Origin: Struthidea cinerea
Taxonomy: Eukaryota > Chordata > Aves > Passeriformes > Corcoracidae
DNA length: 64,000 nucleotides
NCBI GenBank assembly: GCA_013397865.1
Contig: VZTI01004400.1
Span: 2,870,500-2,934,499 of the forward strand
Reading direction: 5' to 3'
The notes beneath the pieces were generated by a model that was given only the letters and a program-made list of their open reading frames with translations, was not told the origin of the DNA and searched no databases. The position numbers and the translations under genes were made by a program. This document shows positions 1-10,435 of this stretch, one piece after another; the first letter of the stretch is position 1, and each line of letters begins with the position of its first letter.

Positions 1-2429
1 TTCTCCCAGCTTTATGCTCACTGCCCGTGCACAGGAAGGACAGCCCAAATGGTAGCTAGAGGCAATCTGCAGATCTCGGGAAAGGGGACATGAAGACAAA
101 CTGCGAAGCAAAATTTCTATTAAACTGGGAATTTGGTGGCGAGGACTGGAGAATCCTGACTTAACTTCAGGGAGTTAAGAGATGTCTCTCTGCTGAAGCT
201 CAGCCACCAGTCAATGCAGATACCTGACATTGTCGTCTCTTGTTCCCGAGTCATTTTTTACCTACTTTTGGATGCCATTCTATAAAGCTTCTGCTCTTAT
301 GACATGATACTTTTTTTTGAGGGAAAAAAAAGAAAAAAAAGTTCCCCATTTTAGTTCTTGTTCAAAGCCCCTCAGGTCTTTGGAAGAAATGGAAAGTGAT
401 AAAAAAATAGATTATTAATTGATAAAAAAGTGATAAATTAAGATGATTAAATCTACTGCTTACCACATAAAAGCAAATTGCATGGGCATATATTATGTCA
501 TTCCTAATTATTTTAAGTAGATATTGATCTACCTTTATGAAAAAAAAAATCTTTTTTTGCAGGTATATTTAATAGACATAACCCAGAAAAACATTTTATA
601 TATGAAAGCATGCTTACACACATTGTTTCAAGGACCTGTCCACATGATATAACTAAATAGTTTAAAAGACCAGTTCAAAGACAAAGCATTAATTCACCTA
701 TACACGTATTAATTCAAAATGCAAAAATGCATTTATTTGCATCCATGGATTTTATTCCCTGTTACGTCTTCTTGACAAGGGAAAGCTTAATGGTATGTCA
801 GTAGCAAATAGAAAGCATAAGGGTGATGAGGAGATGAGTCTGTTGTTTGACACATGCAAGTTGCAGTTTATGACTTAAGAGAAACATATCTTCTCTAGTA
901 TGCTAAAGAATCGTATGGTGTTTTAAGAAGGGAATCTCTGGTTTTCTTCTGTCTCTTGCACATGTCCTGCAGGACAAGAAAGACACATCAGAGCAATGTT
1001 GTGGGATGCATTTCAGACTCATACCACTGAGTTAGAACATCTCATCAGTGATATGCTAAGATCCACCACTGCTTTGTAACTGATTACTATCATGTATTGA
1101 TGAATCTTATCTTGTCACACTACTTGGCATACATCCAAATATCCCGGTGCACAAAGTAAATGATGAAATTTTCGATGTAATTTGAGTTTTTCTGGTGTGA
1201 ATTGTGGACAGTTCAACAAATTTAGACATGGAGGGTAGTCCTAGCTACACGGACCTTATCTGGTGGTTTTATAATGCCCTCCGAGAAGTGCCAAATACAA
1301 TTTACAGGGAGTTTCCATACAAGGGGCCTGCAGTTTCTACTGTTCCCAGGAGATGGCATACATCTTTTGGAAAAAAATGTCTGCTCACTTCCTAAAGGAG
1401 CGGCGAGGTGCAGGAGGAAATACTTCAATGCACCATTCAGTTCTGCATTTACCACTTGAAAAATTGAAAGTCAGTTGGCAAACCCTTTGGGATTTAGGAG
1501 AGATGGAATGGGGATTGCCATGCACAGAGGAGAGTTTGTATGAATAGCTCAGCAGGAGGAGGGTGAGGAATCCCCACCCAGCAACCGCATTTTCTTTGTG
1601 GCATAATATATGTAAGACCATAATACAATGCCCTCCTACTTTCATCTTTCTATATTGCCACTCATCAGCATTACAAAGAATGAAGCTATTAAAAGAACTG
1701 CCTCTTGGCACCCAAAAGCCATAGCACTGTATTTTCTACAACAAAAAAAATTGAGCCTCTATTATTTGTTTTGCTACATTTGCAGCAGTCTCCCCATTAA
1801 GCTTGCTTCTCACAGCTCCCTGATCTCATTCCCCGTTGGACCTAGATCAGACACACAAGAGGTCAGGCTGACTTTCAAACCTTCTTGCGGGCTGGCAAGC
1901 ACAGAAAAGTGTAACTGTAATAAGGATTAAAAAGTTCTCAGATGGGCCTACCAATGTGAAAAGTCCCTCCCTTCCCCAGCTTTGCCACCTTCCAAAACCC
2001 TTGGTGTAAACATCAGAGCCGGATTTATCAATCAAGCATTTATTAACCCCTAGTTATTCAAACCAGCCTTGCAAGGATTGGAGCCTGTCCTGAAGCTCCC
2101 ACAAATACTCTAGCTCCTACAAGTTCTCCAGCACTTCAGTGAGGGTTTTAGAAGTCCTGCAACTCCTGCTGATGGAAAAGAATTGCCATCAGTTTCTCAT
2201 GGCAATCCCAGATCTCGGAAGTGCAATCTGAGGCAGTGAAGGGCCATCAGACATCGCTCCTTCTGCTGACACACCCCTGTGTAGGGCTTTGTACTAAGTG
2301 GAAACCAGTGCATTGTGATTTGTGACACACTGCCTGCATGTTCAAATTTACATACATAAAACTGAAAATACCCTTGCTGAAAGGGCAGCAACATGACCAG
2401 CAGCAAGGGCTACAAGAAAAATCTTATCT
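1..2429. other. AT-rich intergenic or intronic DNA, no gene seen
   Basis: This stretch is unique-looking AT-rich DNA. It contains short homopolymer runs, for example T and A runs near 311-340 and 541-558. Short open frames of 60-108 codons occur on both strands around 1204-2035 and overlap one another. None has a recognisable domain, so I treat them as chance frames. No interspersed repeat was recognised with confidence. Confidence 0.6.
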
Positions 2430-3420
2430 ACCAGCAGTCACCACCTGCTGACAGCCCAGACTAAGGTAGCTGCAGTGGAGAAAGCGGTGCATGGGCTCAG
2501 TCACTGAAGGAAGCTGCAGCCAGAAGGGAAAGTAGAAATAGTTAAGTGCTGCAGCAACCAGCATCTTCACCACACATCACAGCTGAGGATTAGCTTGACT
2601 GCGAGCTGGGTCAGGTCTAAATTGATCACAGAGGGATGTGTGAGGTTTCAGAGCAAATTCCTGAGCACTGGACTCCTTGGACAGGTATTCATTGGTCCAG
2701 ACCACTATATTGTAGGAAACCTACACACTGATTTCCAGGAGTGTAGAGAGGGGGTGCAATTTAAAGAGGGCTATAATCCCCATCAGTCTCTGCCAGGGAT
2801 TGCATATGCTCTTCCTTATGCCATGGGTTGCATCGTTGCACCTCCCCATCCCTCCCACGAGCACAGGAGCCAGAGCCATTCCCACAGTCACTATATAAGC
2901 GCCCTAACTATGGTGTTTGTTACTGTTGGCATTTATGGTGACCAATTTTTACCTAAGGCTTTGCTGTTCAGAACAAGGCCCACTTGCCCACCTCCCACAG
3001 GGCTTCCTTTGGCTTCAAGCCGTGTCTCTGGAGCCTGAAACTAAATGCAGTAAGACTCCAACAGGCACCCCACCCACCTTAATTCCTCAAGGCAGCGAAT
3101 CCCATAACCTGAGTCCCCACGCCCATGTCGGTGTGGCTGTTGGATCATTATCCCTGGCTGGGATAATGGCCCTTCCTGAGCATTACCATCTCCCACCAGG
3201 TGGGCACTGATAGTGGTTGGCGTGCTCAGGTGCCTGGCCAGCAATTCTTGGAGATAATGTGGCCCCTCAAAGGCTCACTGGGAAATCTTAGCTCGACAGC
3301 AGGCTCCTCTCAGCCTTCCTTTTCCCACTGTATTCAACACAACAGAGGTGGAGCTGGTTTCAGACTTCTGGGGGTCACAGCAGATTGGGATAAACCCATG
3401 CTGGCTGCAGTAAAGTAAAA
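2430..3420. other. GC-richer block with chance ORFs and a TATA-like box
   Basis: This block is visibly richer in G+C than its flanks. It carries an open frame of 147 codons (2595-3038, +), overlapped by 97- and 67-codon frames in other phases. The 147-codon frame has no domain I recognise; its only notable feature is a His/Ser-rich stretch around residues 85-97. A TATATAAG sequence at 2892-2899 sits inside the frame, with a GC-rich 3' flank. The block could be an old repeat, a weak promoter or simply a GC fluctuation. I do not call a gene. Confidence 0.35.
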
Positions 3421-4929
3421 GTAAGCAAAACAGCTGGCAGCAGGTGAGTGGTGTATTTTTAAAGTTCCTGGGGGATGTTTGAAATGCACTTATCTTGATG
3501 CTTGTGGATAGTTTTAAAAGAGCTCCCTGGATTTGCTGTAGTCAGCTGTTTGCTTATTCTAACAAATAAATATAAGACACTACTCTTCAAGAAATTAAAG
3601 GTTAAATTTGGATGCCTTCCACAGGAAATGGAAGCGTAAGGGTGAGTATGTGTTTTGAAATACGGATGTTACAATTCCCATTCTAGCTTGCAAAACAAAC
3701 CCCAAACCCATACTATGTCACTTTGATGATTTATAAGCATGTCTTTAAAAAAATCACTTATTCAGTTCCTCGTGATGGCTCTCTGGTACACACACGAGGC
3801 TCAGCAGTGTGCTTGTTTCTCATGCTGCAGAGATTATTGCTTGTACCGATGGCCAGACTGTGGCTGCCCAGGAGCAGGTGTGTGAGTGAGGGGGAGGTGA
3901 GGAAGCTCAAAGCCTTCATTTCCTTGGGCAGGTATTCAAAAAGCAGCAATCACAGTCTTGCCTCCTGCAGACATTTCAGAAAGAGCAGACAAGGCACACT
4001 CGTTGTGGTTCGAGTGCGGTAAATGCACTTCCCTCTGACAGCGCTCACTCGGGCTGGTTCGGAGACAGTTGTGCTGCATCTTGAGATGTGCCGGTGAACT
4101 GCTCCAAGCACTGGGCCAGTGCTCAGCAAAGAAAATCAGGTGGCTCCTAGCACTTTCTGACTCTCCCCCTTTAGTCGTAGGAAGAGAAACTCTGCATTTC
4201 TGTTAATCTGAAAGGGCTGGCTGTTTCAAGAATATCTATATAGCCTGCTCCACTGCTGAGGCCCTCTGACGCCTGGAGCTCGAGTTCAGAAGGGCTGGAC
4301 ACCCAGGCCTGTACAGATGCTTCCAAGGTCTTTGATACTCAGAAAACCAAGAATGTGCAGCTATAGAAATTTTGCTAGTGAGGACAGGAACAGGTTCGAA
4401 TACAGACATGCACATGCAAGAGCAGAAGTGAAAGAAAAAGTTAAACTGAGATCAAGGTCATACAGACACAGAATTATTAAAGCATCAACTAATCATTTAA
4501 GATTTACTCTGAACCACTCAGAAATTGAACCAATCAAAGAAAGGTGTTTCTCGGTTTTGTTTGACTAATGCAAAATCTAAACCGTACTTAATATATCACT
4601 GGGTTTCAAAAACTTACCTGACAGCACGGTGTCTACTTCTTCTGTGAGATTTACTGCTCTTTAGAGCTGAAATATGCCAAGGGGGACCTTTAGCTGGTTA
4701 TGATAAATGGCTTATCTCCACTGACTTCACTGAGGCTATGGTATATTGGTCTGATTTTTTAATATCTGACCTAAAGAGCTAAAAAACCTTTGAGGACACC
4801 GGCACTAAAACCTGCTTTTAAATGCAGGTACTGCAACAGTTTTTCTAAGGACTAAGAAATGTTAAAGGGTCAAAGTATAAAATTTGAAAAATATTGTGAA
4901 TATGTCCAAAGACAGAAAACAACCCCCCC
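3421..4929. other. AT-rich DNA up to the assembly gap, no gene seen
   Basis: No coding signal is visible; the 99- and 83-codon open frames here have no domain features. At 4690-4760 a segment containing 'ccactgacttcactgagg' resembles, from memory, an ancient palindromic interspersed repeat common in sauropsid genomes (a CCACTGACTTCAATGG-type core). The stretch ends in a run of seven C immediately before the gap. Confidence 0.45.
4690..4760. repeat. possible ancient sauropsid interspersed repeat relic
   Basis: The segment around 'ccactgacttcactgagg' (about 4719-4737), followed by a 'ggtctgattt' phrase, resembles the CACTGACTTCAATGG...TCTGATTT layout I recall from old, high-copy repeats in turtle and bird genomes. 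The family name is not certain. The match is short and diverged, so this is only a suggestion. Confidence 0.25.
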
Positions 4930-4975
4930 NNNNNNNNNNNNNNNNNNNNNNNNNNNNNNNNNNNNNNNNNNNNNN
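4930..4975. other. assembly gap (46 N)
   Basis: Forty-six consecutive N bases follow directly after a run of seven C (4923-4929). The true length is unknown. Any open frame that crosses it, such as one spanning 4884-5219, is an artefact of translating through N. Confidence 0.98.
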
Positions 4976-5403
4976 ACTGGAATTCTTCTCATTGAAATGC
5001 AGGTATATTTTTCATGACTTATCCAGATTCCTTTCTGCAAGGAAGAAGTTGCTCAGCTTAGATGCGAAAAGCTGGCCTTTTCCTTTAACATTCTGTGTGG
5101 AATCAAGTTACAGAGAATTAGAAACTTTCAGCGTCTTTGGAAAAGGCCTCAGCCCTCTCAGCATTGAATTGACAATGATTAACATCATTATTTCAATGAT
5201 TGCCACTTCACCCATCTGACAGATACCCTAAAGGTTTTCTTCCATCATATAACCACAGCTATATACCAAAAATGCTTTCCACTGTAGGAACAACTATCTG
5301 AAGATCATTTTCATTTCTCCTTTTCACGTACAACTGTTTATTCCATTCTCAGAGTAATGTCTTTTAAAAAAAGTTGGTAAAAGCAGAAATGAAAGCAGTT
5401 ACC

Positions 5404-5419
5404 AAAAAAAAAAAAAAAA
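5404..5419. repeat. poly-A tract
   Basis: An uninterrupted A run of 16. It could be simple sequence or the tail of a decayed retroposed copy, but nothing recognisable lies upstream. Confidence 0.85.
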
Positions 5420-5999
5420 GGCTATTTCAATTTGGTTAAAATTGAGACTTTAAGTGTTAACACTGGCTATGGAAAGCAACAACAGCCAGTCTCAGGGGCA
5501 GAAGAGTGAGGAAGAAGACACACTACACTTGTCACCAGGAGCGTTACTGGCTTCTACTCAGAGGAAACATCTGCCAAAACTTGAGCTGATAAGGGTAGAG
5601 TTGGCTTGATATAAAACCAAATCTATTCATCAATTTTTAAGGACTAGGCAGGGAAAAGTTACATTTTGATCTTGGAGCAGTTGCTGCGCCATAAAACTTC
5701 CTTGAGAATTGTTTTATATTTCTTCTGCAGTCTAAATGTTTTGATTACCAAGGCAGTGTTTTCCCATGAGGCATATCTCAAAGGATGTGGTGCCAGGACC
5801 AAGTGGGATGAGATTATAAAATATAAGAAGCTGGAACATGAGAAGTTTGAAACTCAGCTGTGAAAATGTTTATTGGATAAATGTTTACCCTGCTGCATGC
5901 TCATATTTATTTTTCTTTAGAACCTTTGAGTTTCCTTACTGCTTCACTGAGACAATTAATTTTCTTTGGAAAACATGACATGGTTAATTAAACAGGTGA

Positions 6000-6015
6000 G
6001 AGAAACTAGTTTCTC
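6000..6015. repeat. perfect 16-base palindrome
   Basis: The sequence gagaaactagtttctc is its own reverse complement. It contains GAAAC and GTTTC half-sites around a central CTAG. No larger repeat was recognised around it. Confidence 0.8.
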
Positions 6016-7339
6016 AGCTGTCTGGAGATTCAAAGATTCAATTGCAATTTACGAAGAATATATTACAGTTGTCAGCATCATGTGAATCCTGGATTGTGTG
6101 AAAATGATAAACACATGAATGCTGTAGGAAATACCCCTTAGAAACCTGAAACCCTTTAGAAACTCATCAATGCTGGTCCTCTGTTGTTCCAGGTGATCAC
6201 AGCACACTGTGCTTTTCATTAACGGCTTGTGCTTCGTCTTATAAATACCTAAGGATTTTGCTTTTTTCCCCCTCCTGTAGATTGGTTACTCTGAAATCTC
6301 ACTATGCTGATGGCTGGGGAACAAATTCAAAATCCCCTGGCTGTTTCTTTTTGTACTAAATTTGTTTTTAGCTTTTGTAGCGTGTGTTCATCTCTGATTT
6401 TTATTGTCATGATATATTTACAAAGATGCTTTCTTAAGTCTTCGCCTGCTAGCCAGAGCAGTGCAAACTTGGGGGGCGTATCTTTGTACGGAGGCGTCTG
6501 TGCTGACTTTGCTCTTGTGAGCCAGCCCTGCTTGGCCCACACATTATGGCCAGTGCATCTTCCCTCTGGAACTCAGCCCAGCTCTGGTCTCACGGCTCCT
6601 ACCCACCAGCAGGCAGCATCAGGGGCTTGAAGATGTGCTGAAGAAGGAAGCTAAAAAATACTGGTCTGGCTGAACAGAGAGCTTTGGCTGAAATTCAGGG
6701 GAAAAAAAGAGAGTTTATGCCCCTTTGAAAGAAGGGGCAGGCAGCAAGGAGAAATTGAGAAAGGCCAAAGCTCAACGAGAACTTAATCTGGCTACTACTC
6801 TAAAAGACAAGAAATGTTTCTATAATTACATTATCAAGAAATGGAGGGCTAAGGAGAATCTCCATCTTTTATTGGATGCAGGGGTAAACACAGTGACAAA
6901 GGATGAGGTAAAGGCTGATGTACTTAATGCCCTCTTTGCCTCAGTCTTCCATAGTAAGACCAGTTGTCATCAAGGTACCCAGCTCCCTGAGCTCTCTGGA
7001 AAAGAGAGACAGGGAGGAGAATGAAGCCCCCATAATCCAAGGGGAAATAGTCAGTGATCTGATACACAGATCTGAGATGCACAAAACCTTATGGGGCCAG
7101 CTGGGATCCACCCAAGAGTGCTGAAGGAGCTGGAAGAGGTGCTCACTGAGATGCTTTCCATCACTTAGCAGCACCCCTGGCTAACTGGCGAGGTACCAGT
7201 TGACTAAGGGTTAGCAAATGCAATGCCCACCTACAAGAAGGGTTGAAAGGAGGATTTGGGGAACTACAGGCCCGTCAGCCTGACCTTGATGCCAGGGAAG
7301 GTTATGGATCAACTTATCTTGAGTGTCATCATATGACAT

Positions 7340-7603
7340 GTGCAGGACCACCAGGGGGTCAGACCCAGCCAGCATGGCTTTATGAAAGGCAGGTCCTGCT
7401 TGACCCATCTGATCTCCCTCTATGACAAAATGTCCCACTCAGTGAAGGAAGGAGAAGATGTGGATGTTGTCTACTTGGACTTTAGTAAAGCCTTTGACTC
7501 TGTCTCCCACAACATTCTCCTGGAGAAACTGTCTGCTTTTGGCTTGGACAGCTGCACTCTTTGGTGGATAGAAAACTTTCTGGATGGCTGGGCCAGAGAG
7601 TGA
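7340..7603 (+). pseudogene. CR1 ORF2 reverse-transcriptase fragment (motif A)
   Basis: This is the longest intact piece of the CR1 ORF2 frame, 87 codons. It reads QHGFMKGRSCLTHL (consensus-like), then the motif-A aspartate in YLDFSKAFD, then WWIENFLDGWARE before a stop. In a working CR1 the frame would continue into the GVPQGSVLGP block. Here that block lies in another phase after 7603, so a frameshift or indel separates them. It is a relic inside the 6655-8765 element, not a host gene. Confidence 0.9.
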
Positions 7604-8132
7604 TGGTAAATGGAATTACATCCAACTGGCAGCCAGTCATAAGTGGTGTTCCCCAGGGCTCAGTATTGGGACCAGTCCTGTTTAATCTTTGTCGGTGATT
7701 TGGACAAGGGGATTGAGTGCACTCTCAGTAAACTTGCAGAGGACACCAAGCTGGGCAGGAGCGTTGATCTGCTGGAGGGCAGGAAGGCTCTGCAGAGGGA
7801 TCTGGACAGGCTGGGTCAGTGGGCTGAGGCCAATCGTGTGAGGTTCANGTGGATAGAAAACTTTCTGGATGGCTGGGCCAGAGAGTGATGGTAAATGGAA
7901 TTACATCCAACTGGCAGCCAGTCATAAGTGGTGTTCCCCAGGGCTCAGTATTGGGACCAGTCCTGTTTAATCTTTGTTGGTGATTTGGACAAGGGGATTG
8001 AGTGCACTCTCAGTAAACTTGCAGAGGACACCAAGCTGGGCAGGAGCGTTGATCTGCTGGAGGGCAGGAAGGCTCTGCAGAGGGATCTGGACAGGCTGGG
8101 TCAGTGGGCTGAGGCCAATCGTGTGAGGTTCA
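7564..8132 (+). repeat. 284-base tandem duplication split by one N
   Basis: Bases 7564-7847 and 7849-8132 match over 284 positions at an offset of 285, with one difference (C at 7693 versus T at 7978). They are separated by a single N at 7848. Both copies cover the same CR1 RT segment, from WIENFLDG through the motif-C region to ANRVRF. The second copy continues correctly into NKAEC, whereas the first stops at the N. The arrangement suggests two overlapping contig ends placed side by side instead of merged, possibly from two haplotypes given the one mismatch. A real recent tandem duplication is less likely. Confidence 0.9.
7848..7848. other. single-N contig join
   Basis: A lone N lies exactly between the two arms of the 284-base duplication, as expected from a scaffolding join of contigs with unrecognised overlap. 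Confidence 0.85.
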
Positions 8133-8765
8133 ACAAGGCCGAGTGCTGGGTCCTGCCCTCGGGTCACAACAACCCCAGGCAGCACCACAGGCTGGGGGCA
8201 GAGTGGCTGGAAAGCTGCCGGTGGAAAAGGACCTGGGGTGCTGACTGGCAGTGGCTGAACATGAGCCAGAGTGTGCCCAGGTGGCCAAGGAGGCCAATGG
8301 CATCCTGGCCTGTAGCAGGAATAGCGTGGCCAGCAGGAGCAGGGCAGGGATTGTCCCCCTGTAGTCGGCACTGCTGAGGCAGCACCTTAAATCCTGTGTT
8401 CAGGGTTGGGCCCCTCAGGACAACAAAGACATTGAGGTGCTGGAGCAAGTTCAGAGAAGCACAGAAAAGCTGGTGAAGGGTCTGGAGCACAAGTCCTCAG
8501 AGGAGCAGCTGAGGGAGCTGAGGATGCTCAGCCTGTAGAAAAGGACACTCAGGGGAGACCTTATTGCTCTCTAGAACTGCCTGAAAGGAGGTTGTGCCCA
8601 GGTGGGGGTCAGTCTCTCCTCCCAGGTAACAAGCAGTAGGACGAGAGGAAATGGCCTCAAGTTGCACAAGGGAAGGTTTGGATTCGATACTAGGAAAAAT
8701 TTATTCACTGAAAGGCTTGTCAAACATTGGCACAAGCTGCACAGGAATGATTCTATGATTCTAAA

Positions 8766-10101
8766 CCCAAGTCCTCATAAACATAGCTTGCAAAAATAGC
8801 ACTTTGACAGTGAACTTGGGCTTGTATTATCTAGAAGACAAATCTAGAAAATGGTACAGAAATTGCCTGATGGGGCCATATAGATGACTTTAAGCTCGCT
8901 GAGGCAGACTTAGTTCCTCTGGTTTTGCCTTAAATGTAGAATCATGTGGCCTTGATCAGTTGCCTTTTGGTGCTACTACGATCTAAGAGTTAAGTATTAA
9001 TAGCTTCAAACAGCAGGGAGTTTTAAACCACGCTATACTATCTGTTGTACTAAGAAAGGCCAGTGCTTTATTTGTGTCAGGAGGGACTTAACATGGTCGA
9101 AAAGGCACTGATCTGGGTGGGGAATGAGATGAGGATACTCTGGCAGTGAACTTTCTCTGCTACATCTAGTGGTAAGATACACTCCTCTTTACCTCTCATT
9201 AGTGACTCCAGACTTTCTTTCATCAATTTACACAGAAATATCAAGCAACTATGTAAATTCTTTACATTTGACTATTGTTTAATGCATGTTTTATTTTGCT
9301 GTTTTTAATGTGTTATCGGTAAACAAGCACTTCTGTTTGGCCAAATGTTATGTTTTGTCTAGGGATACTTAAGTCTCAGTTATTTGTGGAATGTTCATTT
9401 GGGCAGTCAGTGCATGACTCACAATTATTTAATATCTTTTTGGGAAAAAATGTCTCAGATCACTTTTATGCATCTTTTACATAGCTGTTAAATATTATAG
9501 GACATACATACTCACTTTAACACCACCACATCTGCAATTGTGGTTGAAAGTAAGAGATTCTCTCTATAGCAACCAGTGCATGTTCAGTTTTTTGTTTTAA
9601 AATACCAAGAGCCAGATTTTGCTCTCAGATCCTCAGTAGTTTTTTTCTGATTTTCTTTTTTTCTTGAGAGTGAATAAAGTCCTGATACTTTTCCACTACA
9701 CGTGTCTCAATCTTATTTTGGCAGCTTTCTGAAACAAATGGTTTGCTGATTTTTCTCTAAATCAAAAATGTATTAATGGATCTTCAGAAGGGGATGTGCT
9801 TTGAATGAATCTGGACAGAATTAGTGACGATGAAATGTTTACTACAATACATTCTTTCTGCAAAGCCTTTAGAACTAATTCCAAATGCATACACGACTGT
9901 GGACTTTTAATTGGATAATTCTTGCCTGTTGACTTTCTTCCAGCTTCATCCTGTAAGGCAATGTGTGTCAAGATTTCAGAGTCACTTGCATATCTGTGTA
10001 TCCCTATTTTTCATCCGTGTGTGTAAACAACTATTTGCCCATGCAAAATGGGTCCTTAGATGTGCAAATACTTGATCTTCTTGCATAAATATTTTTTGTA
10101 A
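8766..10101. other. AT-rich DNA after the CR1 copy, no gene seen
   Basis: This is unique-looking AT-rich DNA with short T runs near 9640-9665. The phrase 'gagccagattttgctctc' at about 9610-9627 resembles a motif I recall from ancient sauropsid repeats (GAGCCAGATTCTGCTCTC). No coding signal is seen. Confidence 0.5.
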
Positions 10102-10200
10102 GCAGATCTGTTTACAGGAATGACTACATAAAATACAGATATGTTTGAAATTAAATGAAATATAATTAAGTACAGATCTATTTACATTAATGACTACGTA
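10102..10200. repeat. 29-base imperfect direct repeat pair, 70 bases apart
   Basis: Bases 10102-10130 and 10172-10200 align without gaps at 24 of 29 positions. They share CAGATCT, TTTACA and AATGACTAC blocks. Similarity does not clearly extend outside the 29-base cores, so this is not a simple 70-base tandem duplication. It may be two related binding sites, a decayed short duplication, or chance in AT-rich sequence. Confidence 0.7.
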
Positions 10201-10329
10201 CACAAGAAAAGAAGGCCTTTAACTCCGAGGTTGGGGACTTCTGTCTCATACAACTGTATTTCTTCTTGTCTGGGAAACTACCTCACTAATAAAGTAGTTT
10301 TAGCAGTGAACCCAGCAAATACACTGATA

Positions 10330-10435
10330 AAACATCTATGCACATGTTTAACTTTAGTGAAGCTTAAGCAAGGTTAAGCACATGAGTCAGTGCTTTTCTG
10401 AATTGGACCAGCATTTAGATCCAGAGCTCCACGTT
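10330..10435. repeat. relic of an ancient palindromic sauropsid repeat
   Basis: The order 'gcacatgtttaactt', 'agcttaagca', 'ggttaagcacatgagt', 'agtgcttttctgaattgg' closely follows a repeat I recall from turtle and bird DNA (TTAAGCACATGCTTAA ... GTGCTTTTCTGAATTGGG). It is diverged and short. The family assignment is from memory only; a non-autonomous DNA transposon is plausible because of the internal inverted symmetry. Confidence 0.45.

Larger units (their letters stand above)
4976..6654. other. AT-rich DNA upstream of the CR1 copy, no gene seen
   Basis: This is unique-looking AT-rich DNA. It holds a 16-base A run at 5404-5419 and a perfect 16-base palindrome at 6000-6015. A slightly GC-richer piece at about 6440-6640 lies just before recognisable CR1 sequence. 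It could be further, more decayed CR1 sequence or unrelated flank. No exon or RNA gene was recognised. Confidence 0.5.
6655..8765 (+). mobile_element. CR1 LINE, 5'-truncated and inactivated, with RT region
   Basis: This is a decayed CR1 non-LTR retrotransposon. In order along the + strand, in broken frames, it shows: the linker between endonuclease and RT (RKAKAQRELNLA, about 6757-6792); the region ending LNALFASVF (6924-6950); the GNYRPVSLT region shifted out of frame (about 7258-7285); QHGFMKGRSCLTHL (7370-7411); RT motif A in VVYLDFSKAFDSVSHNIL (7467-7520); GVPQGSVLGPVLF (7646-7684); the motif-C region (7733-7744); and the C-terminal RTRGNGLKLH region (8641-8670). The endonuclease and 5' part are missing. 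At least four frameshifts, several stops, and LAED in place of FADD at the catalytic site show it cannot encode an active enzyme. Coding similarity runs to about 8737 and then jumps to a GATTCTATGATTCTA tail (8748-8763), so most of the 3' end is deleted. A 284-base segment is duplicated (7564-8132). This family is typical of birds and other sauropsids. The left boundary is approximate. Confidence 0.95.

Noticed and set aside
2595..3038. 147-codon + strand open frame
   Set aside because: It has no recognised domain, is overlapped by other frames and lies in a GC-richer block where stop codons are rarer. Nothing supports splicing or translation.
4884..5219. 111-codon frame crossing the N gap
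   Set aside because: It is open only because Ns do not encode stops. It is not evidence of coding.
7967..8490. Minus-strand frames of 108-134 codons inside CR1
   Set aside because: They are antisense shadows of the GC-rich CR1 ORF2 region.
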